Source of the DNA: Rhizophagus sp. LPA8_4_AMF
Taxonomy: Eukaryota; Glomeromycota; Glomeromycetes; Glomerales; Glomeraceae
DNA length: 23,667 nt
Direction of reading: 5' to 3'
Assembly: GCA_021464525.1 (NCBI GenBank)
Contig: JADRCO010001002.1
Coordinates: 1 to 23,667, forward strand
This document shows, piece after piece, positions 9,160 to 23,406 of the stretch. The notes beneath the pieces were generated by a model, which worked only from the letters and a program-made list of their open reading frames with translations, was not told the DNA's origin and ran no database searches. A program made the translations under genes and the position numbers. How positions within the stretch are numbered: the first letter of the stretch is position 1; the number at the start of each line of letters is the position of its first letter.

Positions 9160-11802
9160 TTAATTGTCTTTTGGTGGTTTCTTTCCTGATCTTTTATTAA
9201 TCTTTTTTTCTCCTGCATTAATTTCTCCCTCATTATCACCATCACCACCATCATCCTGTGAATCTGCTTTGTCTGCATCTTTGTCATCGGGAGTTGGTTC
9301 GTCGGTTTTTTTGTGAGGAGCAGATGGCTATTTAAATAGAGTACGACAAAAGTTTAATTAAAAATTTATACAAATAACATAACAAAGTTATTAAAATTAT
9401 ACTGTACTCTTTTAGATGAAGTTATTAAATTAAATAGAACTGTGAGGAGTGTGAAGAGAATAACAGCCGCTCCACCGAAAAGTCCTGCTATCTCCGGTTT
9501 TTGTTTAACGGCGTCCAGGGGATCTTCAAATGCTTTTTTAATAAATTCGTCAGTTTCTGATCGTAAGTATTCAACAGGATTATCCCAGATAGATGGAGGT
9601 TGCTAAAAAAAATCAAAAGTAAGTCAGAAATAAATAATATAAAATCATGATTTTGTGATACATAAACAGGCAAAGATAACATACCTCTGCAGTTGCAGGC
9701 TTAGAATCTAGATCTTCTGCATCTTTTTCAATTTTATATTTAATAACCCATGTTTCTTCGGCAAGTTTCTTTGCGTCTTCCTCAGAATGACCGATATAAA
9801 TATTATCAAAAAGAATGTTGTTTTGCATAGTCCAGAGTTCAAAACCAATGGCGGCCTAAATCAATGTTTATAGTAAATATAAGTCACATAAAATAACGAA
9901 CCCAAATATTAATAAAATCAACCTACGATCTTTTCAAAGTTAGAAGGATGTAAATCTTCAAAATAATCAGAGTTTGGAATTTTACGAGGAGCCCATGGAC
10001 CTTTATAAGCCGGGTTGTCAATTTCTGGAGGATACCATTTACCTTTATAGTTTGGATTACTCTTCATTGGACGCTTCCATTCACCACATCCAGGAGCTTC
10101 TTCACATTTTGGATTAGGAATCGATGGAGCAATCCAATCTCCATCTTCTTCATCGTCCCAATCCTCAGGTTTCTTGGCCTCAGGATCCGGAATAGTAGTT
10201 GGTTCATCATTAAGCCAGCCTTCAGGTTTTTTAGCATCTTCATCTAGAATCTCTGAAGGTGCATTTTCATCCCTATTATTGAACATTAACCCAGTTGATA
10301 ATGTGATAAATTTAAGAATTGAACTAATGAAAAGTTATAAATATAATTACCAATCATCAGGTTTCTTCGCATCTTTTTTTTAAGTAAGATGATAATAATA
10401 ATATATTTAGATACTAAAATAATTATTTAATATATATAAATTATGTATATAAACAAACTTACTGGGATCGGGAATCTTTGGATTATCGACCCAATCATCT
10501 GGTTTTTTGTCTAAATACAATATTAAAGGTTATCGTAAATATCTTAAACCAAACTTAATAATTATTATTTAAATCATTGTCAGATACCATTAGGATCATT
10601 GATTTCCTTGGGAGGATTGACCGCTGGTGAAAAATCTTTAAGAAGATCACCAGTCTTGGTTGATTCATTATTGATTCGGATTTCAAATGAATTATCAGGT
10701 CTGTAAATAATATAAATATGTAAATTATTCTTATAATGAAAAAAAAGAACTTTAGCACTTAAATATTACCTTACGATAAGTGTGTAGAGAGTACTAAGTT
10801 TTGATATTTTCGCAGAAGGAGCACTATTCATATGCTTTTCTTCATATTCACCAGTCTTTGGATTTTTGTGTCTGAAGATAAAGTGCACCTTATTGGTGGA
10901 ACCGCATTTATCAGGTCCAAACATAATTGTATATGGTGTTTTATCAGAAAACTCTTCAGCATGGATTCCTTTCTCAGATTCTGTTAATAATTTCATATAT
11001 GCACCACCACATTCAAGTCCATTTTGAAGTTTAACTTCATATCTAATGACAAAATTATTAATAAAAGTTTCCAAAAGGAAAGATCATAGATCGTTTATTA
11101 AACGATGACTTACTGGACTACTAGGGTATTGTTGGTGTTATCCAAAGAATTATTAAGAGAAGCAGATATCGCATGATGAGCTGCTCTTGAATCTACAATC
11201 AATCCCTTGTCCCCTAAAATTCCCGGGAAAACAGTTGGTTCTTCAACTTTCCACTTTCCAATATAACTAAAAGTTTCGCCTCCGTCTTTTGTTTCCTTTG
11301 TGGCCTCACTTGGTGACCACCGTTTAGTCCAATCATCCGTGAATTGTTCTAAAAATGGTGCTTTAATTGTTGTGGGCTATAAAAAAAATAAGAGAATACA
11401 GTCATTTTTGATGAAATTAGCGTAAATTAAAAGAAAAAATTCTTCTAAAATTATACATGAAAGTTGATACTGTTTTAAAACTTGCTATGTAAAAATCTGA
11501 AAAAAAAGCCCAAACGCTACAACAGCAAAGAAAATACCCTTTCGGGTGAAAAAACTTGAATAGTGTGGTTTGTGAACTAAGGTTTCTCGAACAAAAAAAC
11601 ACTTCATAAGAAGTTTCTATATCTATTTATTTAAATACAAAAACATATCAAAGGAAATATCGTAAAGCCATAAAGTTGCAGACACTTTTACTACCTTAAA
11701 TTCTGGTCGGACTTCCGCGCTAGGAACAGCTTCCTCGGCAGAAATACAGACGGCAAGAGCCGAAGAAATTAAGAGAGCAAGAAAACGTCGATTGCACTTC
11801 AT
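9160..11802 (-). CDS. CNX1: calnexin, ER membrane lectin chaperone, 10 exons
   Basis: Calnexin binds monoglucosylated N-glycans on nascent glycoproteins in the ER membrane. Exons are 11802-11695, 11376-11114, 11042-10770, 10700-10588, 10510-10463, 10372-10351 (22 nt), 10272-9927, 9855-9685, 9602-9408 and 9327-9160, giving 568 residues. Residues 1-22 are a signal peptide. The lectin domain includes [11 protein letters not shown] and MFGPDKCG, whose cysteines form the conserved disulfide. The P-domain (about 248-390) has repeated IPDP.AKKPDDW units followed by [17 protein letters not shown] units. A membrane span lies at about 487-508, followed by an acidic and then Lys-rich cytosolic tail ending KKPPKDN. 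The tail lacks a strict KKxx. The gene is transcribed divergently from SNU114 with 317 bp between start codons. Confidence 0.95.
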
Positions 11803-12119
11803 CGTTTATGGACAACTTGCTTGAAAGCAGTTAAGCCAAGTACGATTTAATTTAATGCACGAAGACTAGGTTTCAAAACCATGAATTTTAAAAACCATGG
11901 GCTTTTATCGCTTTCATCTTATAAACATATGATGATATGTGGAATTCATTTATTGGTTAGTTTACTCCAGATAAATTCGTGTTCAAATTTTATTGGACAA
12001 ATAATATTTTATAGAAACGTGTATTTATTATACTGGAATAAATCGTTTTGCCCAATCATTTGTAATCTGTATAAGCCGATAAGTTTTATTTTTTTTTGCT
12101 TTCCCCATTTTCCAAAAAT
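11803..12119. promoter_or_regulatory. bidirectional promoter region of calnexin and SNU114
   Basis: These 317 bases separate the two head-to-head start codons and must contain both promoters and 5' leaders. An AAACCATG-type word occurs twice (about 11876-11900). No experimentally known element can be asserted. An open frame over 11881-12225 overlaps the SNU114 start in another frame and is not credible. Confidence 0.55.
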
Positions 12120-16455
<4,336 letters not shown>

Positions 16456-16543
16456 ATTGTCATTTAATAATATGGACAATCGGTTTCCACGTGTGAGTGT
16501 ATTACATAGACGTTCACATATCACATTGGTGATTTTTGATAAA

Positions 16544-16980
16544 TTAAAATTTAAAATAACCCTTATAACGAATTATGTTATCTGCTCCACCATGCTAATA
16601 AATGAAAATTAATTGTTAAAATATTAGTTAGTCAAAAATAAATAAAATATGAACCTACTTCAATCGCATCTATTTCCTCGGGCGAAGGACCCTTTCTCTT
16701 GTATTTCTCAGGTAATTGTGAAAAAACTATTATAGATTTATGATCAGATGAAGTATTTGAAGGGGAAGCGGTTTCTTTAGGTGCTGTTGGATGAAGTTTT
16801 GGTGTTGTTCCAGTGCGTTCTTTAAGAAATGTTTATTGTGTTAATGTAAACGGAACACGTTTAGGAGTAAGAAAAATTTTATATCCGTACAACACCTTTA
16901 TTAAATTTATTTCTTGGCCCAAGAAATTTGATAAGTGGAACATGTTTATGCAAAGCACGAACAACTCGTGTTGGATACAT
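16544..16980 (-). CDS. KGD4: Kgd4/mS36-like subunit of mitochondrial 2-oxoglutarate dehydrogenase, 3 exons
   Basis: Kgd4 tethers the E3 subunit to the E1-E2 core of the mitochondrial 2-oxoglutarate dehydrogenase complex (TCA cycle). Exons are 16980-16896, 16819-16659 and 16594-16544, giving 98 residues, a typical size. The N-terminus is basic and presequence-like, followed by HVPLIKFLGPR, the family's PLIKF motif. A Pro/Ser/Thr-rich linker with TPKLHPTAP leads to the C-terminal signature LPEKYKRKGPSPEEIDAIE and a GGAD end. An in-frame stop lies just before the ATG. The first donor (GTGTTG) and its acceptor (TTAAAG) are weak, though they are the only pair I found that keeps frame. The gene is convergent with SNU114 (88 bp between stop codons) and divergent from the next gene. 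Confidence 0.78.
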
Positions 16981-17191
16981 TAATTTTGATGCTAATGAAA
17001 TCTTTCAAGTACAAAGAGTTCAAATATTTTTTTTTTTTTTTTTGATTTATGTACGAAGATCTTTGTACAACTGCCAAGTCGAAATTCCATTGTTTGATTG
17101 TTTGACCGCATTAGGAGAGACCCGATCTTCAAGTAGTAATTTTTTTTTCATTATACAACCAAACCTTTTTCTCGTTTTGATTCCTTGAACC
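16981..17191. promoter_or_regulatory. compact bidirectional promoter between KGD4 and TMEM53-like gene
   Basis: Only 211 bases separate the two divergent start codons. A long T run (about 17027-17043) and a second one near 17139 are seen; poly(dA:dT) tracts of this kind commonly keep fungal promoters nucleosome-poor. An open frame on the plus strand here (16928-17188) is antisense to KGD4 and is not called. Confidence 0.5.
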
Positions 17192-18409
17192 ATGGAACCA
17201 AAAATTTTTATACTTTTGGTTACGTCAACTACATTATTTAATACAAAAACTTTACCTCACAAATGTTTTTCTTCGAAACGTCATTTTATTTCATCGACTT
17301 TTAAATATAAATTTCTTAATTTTAATAATAATTTCTATTTTAAACGTCAACTTAAAACAACAATAAGCAATGCGGAAAATGCGAACAAAACTTTTGTATA
17401 TCAACCATCACAAAAATCCCCTTCCTCTTCCGATACTACTACACAATATCAAACATCGCATGAATCGCATCATCACATTCACAATATTTCCAAAGTGTAT
17501 CCTGCATATGATGATTCTTCTTTTACACAAAAATCATCTTCCCATGATAAACCATCATTAATGATACTAATAGGATGGTGGAATTGTAAACCAAAATATT
17601 TACATAAATATATTTCTCTATATACAAATACTTTTCATACTAATACATTATCTCATATACCGCCATTTTATCATGTATTTTTTCCTTGGACAATTCCTAG
17701 AGATATTAATCGGTTAGCAAAAGAATTAATTAGCATGTGGATTGAACAAGGGAGACCGAAAAATATTGGATTTCACGTATTTAGTAATAATGGTACTTAT
17801 CATTATGCTATTTTATGTGAAGCTGTTAGAATCTTATCAAAAAATTATTTAGAAAATGATCAAAAGCAAATCTCATCCGGATCAAATATATCAAGTGAAG
17901 ATGCTGAATCTTTTTTAAATTCAATAAAATCCTGTGTAATTGATTCAGCTCCTTCTCCTATTACAGAAAAATATCTTGCATTGGGTATAATGGGAAGTTT
18001 TTTAAGACGTACACTATCAAATTCCCAAAACGAAGAAGTATCTATGGTAAAACCTACCTATTTGATTCCCGTGTTATCAATATTCTTTACTTTACCTATT
18101 GTTAAAAAATATCAAGATTTTTCTCACAAATCGTTATATAATATTCCTGGTGGTATTCATGATGGTAGAGATATAAAGTATTTATTTTTATATGGACCTG
18201 GCGATAAAATTGTGCCTGAAAAAGACACAATAGAATTTATATCAAAAATAAAGGAAAGAGAAAGTAATTTTATTAATAGTGAAGGCAAAAAAGGCATGTT
18301 GAAAATTGTTGAGAAAAGATTTGGGGCCGATAGTGAACATGTACAACATTTTCTAAGATATCCCGACGAATATATTATTATCCTAAAATCATTTTATAAT
18401 ATCGAATAA
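17192..18409 (+). CDS. TMEM53/DUF829-family alpha/beta-hydrolase-like protein, intronless
   Basis: This is a single open frame of 405 residues. The first ~60 residues are basic, Ser/Thr/Phe/Asn-rich and almost free of acid, possibly an organelle-targeting leader; residues 60-120 are low-complexity. The DUF829 domain starts at LMILIGWWNCKPKYLHKY (about 123-140), matching the family opening. It continues with FHVFSNNGTYHY, whose Ser sits at the nucleophile position. The candidate acid is in LYGPGDKIVPEKD and the candidate His in SEHVQHFLRYPDEY, as in the family. Human TMEM53 is a nuclear-envelope protein; the biochemical activity of this family is not established. It is the only intronless intact gene in the window apart from relics. 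Confidence 0.85.
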   Translation: MEPKIFILLVTSTTLFNTKTLPHKCFSSKRHFISSTFKYKFLNFNNNFYFKRQLKTTISNAENANKTFVYQPSQKSPSSSDTTTQYQTSHESHHHIHNISKVYPAYDDSSFTQKSSSHDKPSLMILIGWWNCKPKYLHKYISLYTNTFHTNTLSHIPPFYHVFFPWTIPRDINRLAKELISMWIEQGRPKNIGFHVFSNNGTYHYAILCEAVRILSKNYLENDQKQISSGSNISSEDAESFLNSIKSCVIDSAPSPITEKYLALGIMGSFLRRTLSNSQNEEVSMVKPTYLIPVLSIFFTLPIVKKYQDFSHKSLYNIPGGIHDGRDIKYLFLYGPGDKIVPEKDTIEFISKIKERESNFINSEGKKGMLKIVEKRFGADSEHVQHFLRYPDEYIIILKSFYNIE

Positions 18410-18520
18410 GTAAAAATTCCAATTAATAAATTAGAACTATTTTACAACAATATAGAATAATTTTATTAGAATTAAAGTATTTTAATTTCATTGTTTAAAT
18501 AATTGCTAATAAATAATAAA

Positions 18521-20022
18521 CTACTTTAAAATATCGTCTAACCAATCTTCTGTATCATCATTTTTTCCTGCAGTTATTTTATTTTGATTTTTCAAGTTAA
18601 TACTAATTTTTTTTGTTCCTCTATTATTATTTGGTAAGGAACTAGTTGGTTTAATTTGTTTGACTAAAATAAAAAGAAAAACGAGAAAAAATTTACTATT
18701 TGTATACATAATAAAATATTTTGTAAATAAAATTTACCATTTTCTTCATCTAGTGATTTCAAAAAGTCATCAATATCATCATCGTCTTTATTACTTATTA
18801 ATGAATGCGAAATTGGCTTCTTAATTGTGGATGCAGACCCTAAATATAAAGAAAATTCTATTAATTATAAATCTGGAAACGAATTTTGGATTCTCTTTAC
18901 TTCCTGATATACCTTGTGAAGCATTATTGGCAACAATTTTCTTCCCTAGATCGATCTCAATCGTTTTCTTACTTTGTGGCTCCTTTATTATATTGTTCGA
19001 AGTTGAACTTTGCACACTTGTTGGTATTTCAATGGATTTAACATTCTTTGATATAAACTTTTGCGGAACAATAGGAATGCTCCTCACTGTTTTTGGAACA
19101 ATAGGACCCGTGGTATATAAGCTTGAATCTACGTTAGTTTCTTGTTCTTCCTAAGAGAAAATATATATATTGTGAAATTGAGGTTGAAATGTTTTTTTAT
19201 TGGTAATAAAAAATAAAATAATACCTACAGTAAAAATATCATCGATTAAATCCAATCTCTCGGCTAATGATACATTAGACAATGATAATTCTAATTCATC
19301 GAAGCGTATATTCATCAAATTTTGATAAATCTTTAAATAAAAATTTCCGTTAATGAAGAAACAGAAAAAAAAAGATTTCTTTTTATAATTTACCTCATCT
19401 TCATTTACTGAAGCATCAACTGATGTATCCCAATCCTTTTCTTCTTTAAATTGAAAATATGTTGAAGGATCAAAAGATCGAGTTTCTATTAATCGATTTT
19501 ACATTGTCGTTAATATAATAATAATCAAAAATCTAAAATTAGAAAGAAAAATAAGTAATTTGCCTGAATCATCGATCATTTGTAACAAGTTTCTAGTTCC
19601 TAAATCAATTCCATCTATAGTTTCTAAATTAAAAGGTAGATAAATTATTTTATACGCGTTATTAATAAAAGCGAAATATACATATTATTACCTTCTGTAT
19701 CAGATATATCTTTATATCGGTAAGAATTACTTTCAACTTTTCGTTTTCGAAAGCTTTGTCGTTTAGGCTTGTCTAAGGAACAAAAAGTTATTACAATACA
19801 ATTTTACGACGAAAAAAATTAATTTTTATTACCATTTTCTTCACCTATTTCCTCAGTTTCTTTATATTCTTTATCGCCAGGTTTATTCTGAAGACCTCCT
19901 CGTGATTTTGAACTTCGCTCTTTTCGTTTTTCCTGTATTTCTTTAGAAGCTTCCGAGTCTCGAGAGCGTAATTTTGTCTGATATTTTCGTGATTGTGCTT
20001 GCTTGTACTCGTCGGGTCGCAT
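18521..20022 (-). CDS. AVEN-like protein (apoptosis/caspase activation inhibitor family), 8 exons
   Basis: Exons are 20022-19833, 19772-19692, 19623-19564, 19485-19394, 19330-19229, 19150-18913, 18839-18738 and 18663-18521, giving 335 residues. The protein is largely disordered and charged, but three blocks match metazoan AVEN in order. These are KRKVESNSYRYKDI (compare KRKIVSNWDRYQDI), FQFKEEKDWD (compare FRFAEEKEWD) followed by a Leu-rich segment ending LAERLDLIDD, and an acidic C-terminus TEDWLDDIL (compare LEDWLDSMI). The N-terminus is Arg/Lys/Ser-rich, as in AVEN, but not RGG-rich. In animals AVEN is linked to Bcl-xL/Apaf-1, ATM signalling and translation; the fungal role is unknown. The end of exon 6 is ambiguous (18913 or 18901; both keep frame). 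An acceptor-like TTTTTTCCAG just before the ATG leaves a 5' intron possible. Intron 3 uses a GC donor. Confidence 0.72.
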
Positions 20023-20141
20023 TCTACTGGAAAAAATGTAAAAATGTTGGCGTGTGGAATTACACTAAATCAACTATATCACGTAAAAGAGTAATATAAT
20101 TTTAACCTCATGATCTAATGATCAGAATTTTATATAAAAAA

Positions 20142-20190
20142 CTAGCCAGTGCTTTATTCCGAGTAGCCACCGTGGCACGGGTTGGTGATT
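20142..20190 (-). mobile_element. candidate Helitron 3' terminus (hairpin plus CTAG)
   Basis: On the minus strand, downstream of the helicase relic, the overlapping palindromes CCGTGCCACGG and GCCACGGTGGC (about 20166-20179) precede CTAG at 20145-20142, with T as the next base. This fits the Helitron rule of a 3' hairpin followed by CTRR and insertion before T. The hairpin is about 25 bases from CTAG rather than the usual ~10, so the match is imperfect. Confidence 0.42.
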
Positions 20191-20424
20191 TGATGATGAT
20201 CTGGTTTTTTTTATTCTTCATTTATTTTTTGTGTATAAATAATGGTATATTTTGTGTAACATTGATGTGATTAATAACGTTTAATAAATTTATGAGTTAA
20301 ATAAATGAATTTATTTTTTATAATTTTGTTACATTGCTAAGAGTAAAAAGAGAGAGAAATGTTTTTTTTGTTTGATAGTTTATGAGAACATGTGGGGGTT
20401 GATGGTTGTGATGGTGTTTAGTCT

Positions 20425-21157
20425 CTAGTATTTGTGAATTACGGTAGGATCAACTATGAATGCTGATCTATCTAGGTGAGATATGCTGACGTTATTCCAT
20501 GTGGAACACCTGCTGAAGGCAACATATGCTTGATCAGGAGAGAAGATATTACTGTTCAGCATGAAGGTGACTTTTGGTAGGGTTAGCCCTTGGGTCTTGT
20601 AAATGGTGAGGGCAAAGCAGTTTTGCAACGGGAATTGAGTGCGTAAAGCGTTATTTCCATTAACATTGAAATAATGGGTGTATTTATAAACATCAATATC
20701 TATTATTGATCCCCTAATAGAGAACACGATTTAGACATACTGATCAGGGATATTTAAGTTGGTAACTACTCCTATGGTGCCGTTACATATGCTATAGTCG
20801 ATCAGAGAATTATTCAGGTACATCACGCGAGCTTCTGGTTGCAAATAGACAAAGTCAGGTAGATTTGTTTTTGGTTTGAACATGTAGTGTGAATGTGATA
20901 GATTCCATTGGTCAGAATTTACAAAATCGGTTGCTTGTGATAGTAAGAAGTTATTTGGAGAAACAGGAAGTGGATTGCAGATGGAAGTGTTGATTTGTTG
21001 GGTGGTTTCTTTAAATCTGATGATATTGGTGGTGTTAAGGAATGAGTTGATTGTGAGTTGGAATGTAAATTCTGAATGGTGTTTATTTAGCTTGTTCTAT
21101 ATTTGCGGAGAGATATTGTTTATTCGCACTTCTAAAAGTTTGTAGAAAGTTATATCA
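20425..21157 (-). pseudogene. PIF1-type helicase C-terminal fragment (Helitron-like), degenerate
   Basis: Reading leftward from about 21157, one frame gives FYKLLEVRINNISPQ, then ICNPLPVSPNNFLLSQATDF, PEARVMYLNNSLID and CNGTIGVVTNLN. It continues with FPLQNCFALTIYKTQGLTLP and AYVAFSRCSTWNNVSI, the last motifs of PIF1/RRM3 superfamily 1B helicases as found in Helitron RepHel proteins. In-frame stops occur at 21097-21099 (TAG, where related proteins have Trp) and 20731-20733 (TAA). The N-terminal helicase core with the Walker motifs and any Rep domain are missing. It is therefore a truncated relic; the last 100 codons remain open. It lies upstream of the AVEN-like gene on the same strand. Confidence 0.85.
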
Positions 21158-21455
21158 GCATATTAACGTTAACAGTCAGTATGCATGTCTACTGATCCTC
21201 TTATGTAACATTTTTAATTAAGGGATCTGCAAGTTGCATTTAATAGTAAAAAATCTGAAAACATATAGAAAAACGCAAAATTCACAAACTTTTCAATTAC
21301 ATATATTAAAATATTACATCATATCATGTGATAAAAAGTGGTTGGAGATATAGTTTGAAGTATGCTGATACTCTTTTTGTCCTTTTGCGTTTAATAGCTT
21401 ATCTTATTTAAAAGAATCTTGACATTAAAGTTAGTGTAAAATTCAATATATCAAT
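21158..21455. other. spacer between helicase relic and decayed gene
   Basis: About 300 bases of AT-rich sequence without recognisable coding or repeat structure. The truncation point of the helicase relic and the 5' flank of the next relic must lie here. Confidence 0.4.
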
Positions 21456-23406
21456 ATGGAAACATATATAATAAATGAAAATACTTCTGAAGAAGACACC
21501 CCTTTATATTCTAGTGATCAAAGTATATATTCAGAAGACTCTAATAAAGAATCTGACATAACATTTGACGAACTTCCTAGGGTAGAATTTTTCACATTTA
21601 GTGAAGAAAATTATATTAATGTGCAAAAAGTACTTGAAAATGAGGTTGCAGACCAATTAAGTGATAAAAATGATGAAGACCTAGAAGTTTTTTCACTACC
21701 TTCTTCACCTTCGTTAGTACCTGTTGAAGAAGCAAATGAAACTGCTTATAGTTTTAATCCAAATATAAATAAAAATTTCTCATCTTGCGTTTTAATTGAT
21801 TATTTAGATAATAAATTACAGACATGTGGCCAAACCAAAAATGTTAAGAATATATGCCAGTTAGTTGAAACATGGCAAATAGATGAGAATGCGATATCAG
21901 AATTTCAATCAAAAGGAAAGAGGTGTGTATAAACCATTTTAATTATGATAAAAAAATCATAATGCATATACAAAACAATTGCGAAAGCCTGAACAAAGTG
22001 AAATTTGTCACTGACATTGTTTATTTTGTTTTAAAGATTTTTATTTTTTTAGTTGTGGACTTGGATGTAAAGATCATTTATGGAAGGTATGGGGAAAATG
22101 TATTCAAATTCCGTGTGTTGAGCTTTATACATGTAATGCAGTACATGAATATCAGGTATTTCTAAACGGATTTTTGATGATATCTCATCAGTTTGATATA
22201 TTTGTTATAAGTGTTATGAGTCTTATGATGGGCATTTGAATCGTCAAGCTGGCTCTGAAAAATGAAAATTTGATTGTAAAATGAATTGCACAAAGATGAT
22301 ACATCTAAAAGTTTGGAATTATTGGCTCAATGGTTTAAACATGTAGCAGATACTGAAACAAAAGAAAAAAAGAGATAATCCTTGCCTCCATGTTAGTTCC
22401 AGCTTTAAGTTTTTTATTTACTTCATTTGAAATCCCTTTACAATATGATTATTTTAATCCTAAAAATAACACGTATTATTCAAATCGTAATGAATGTAGT
22501 GATACAAATAATTCTAATAATTCAATTACATCTTTAATTACAATTTTATCTGAATTACCCAGTTACTTTTTTTTGAAATCATTATTTAATATAAATCGTA
22601 TAAGTGATATTATAAATCTGAAATTAGAATGGACAGATGATAAATGGAAAGAAATTGGAATAAAGTTAGGAAATGAAATATGGAATTTACGCAAATTAGT
22701 CTTGGAAAAAAATCAGAAATACAATTACCAATTTCCCTTCACACATATTATTCAAGTTTTCCAAAATTTTTAACTGGATTTTTTGAAAGGGTAATTGGTG
22801 AGATTTTTCAAAAAAAATTAATAAATTTAAATTATAAAAGAAAATACTGTAACAAACCATTATAAAAACTAAATAATGAACATATCACTAAATGCGTAAC
22901 ATTTATTATCTCGCTTATTGCAAGCATGGCATTTCCTTATCTCGGAGTTTGGTTCACACAAGTAATGGCAAGTATGTCCTGAAAATCACGACTTTTTCTA
23001 TCACTCAGAAAACTCTTATCCACTCTTCACATAAGTGGACATACTGATGGTCATGAATACCAAATAGAAAAACAACGGATGGCTAAAGTTAATCCAACTG
23101 AAAGGTTATTAAAAGGGTTAAATGTGTGGAATTTGGCCGTTATCAATAACATTGACTTTAAAGAAAAAACTTTTGCTTACAGAAATATTTTTGACATGAC
23201 ATGCAGAAGTTCCCATACAACACTTAGAATGACGTTTCAAATGCGAATGCCAATTCTTTTAGAAGAAAAAGCGTGTGATGAGAAAAAAATTACTTCTCTA
23301 TCAGGTCTTTTTGGGATGAACAATCAAATAAAAGATACATAGGATATGTTCGATAAAATTATTGATGACCTTTTGAATTTTCAAACTAATACTGAAAATC
23401 AAATTA
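21456..23406 (+). pseudogene. frameshifted gene of an uncharacterised, probably expanded zinc-binding-like family
   Basis: A 158-codon acidic, Ser-rich frame opens at 21456 (METYIINENTSEEDTPLYSS). Continuation is spread over all three plus frames. VCINHFNYDKK (from about 21920) is followed by CLFC..FFSCGLGCKDHLWKVWG with IQIPC (from 22015), then ICYKCYESYDGHLNRQAG (about 22203-22256), HKDDTSKSLELLAQWF (22289) and MLVPALSFLFTSF (22390). Next come SFPKFLTGFFERVIGEI (in the 22680 frame) and WFTQVMASM, then GHTDGHEYQIEKQRMAKVNP and NVWNLAVINNIDFKEKTF. I count at least five frame changes and in-frame stops at 22863, 22980 and 23340. CxxC pairs suggest a zinc site in the ancestor. I recall this layout from multicopy Glomeromycotina proteins but cannot name a domain. 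A transposon end cuts it at 23407. Confidence 0.7.

Noticed and set aside
10174..10383. Plus-strand frame opposite the calnexin P-domain
   Set aside because: It is the antisense shadow of conserved calnexin exons.
11417..11602. 61-codon minus-strand frame inside calnexin intron 1
   Set aside because: It lies within the 318-nt intron between exons 1 and 2, has no family resemblance and would interrupt the lectin domain.
16928..17188. 86-codon plus frame between SNU114 and the TMEM53-like gene
   Set aside because: It is antisense to KGD4 exon 1, whose reading has clear family motifs.
18825..19154. 109-codon plus frame across the AVEN-like gene
   Set aside because: It is the reverse complement of exon 6 and its intron; the minus-strand reading is supported by splice signals and homology.
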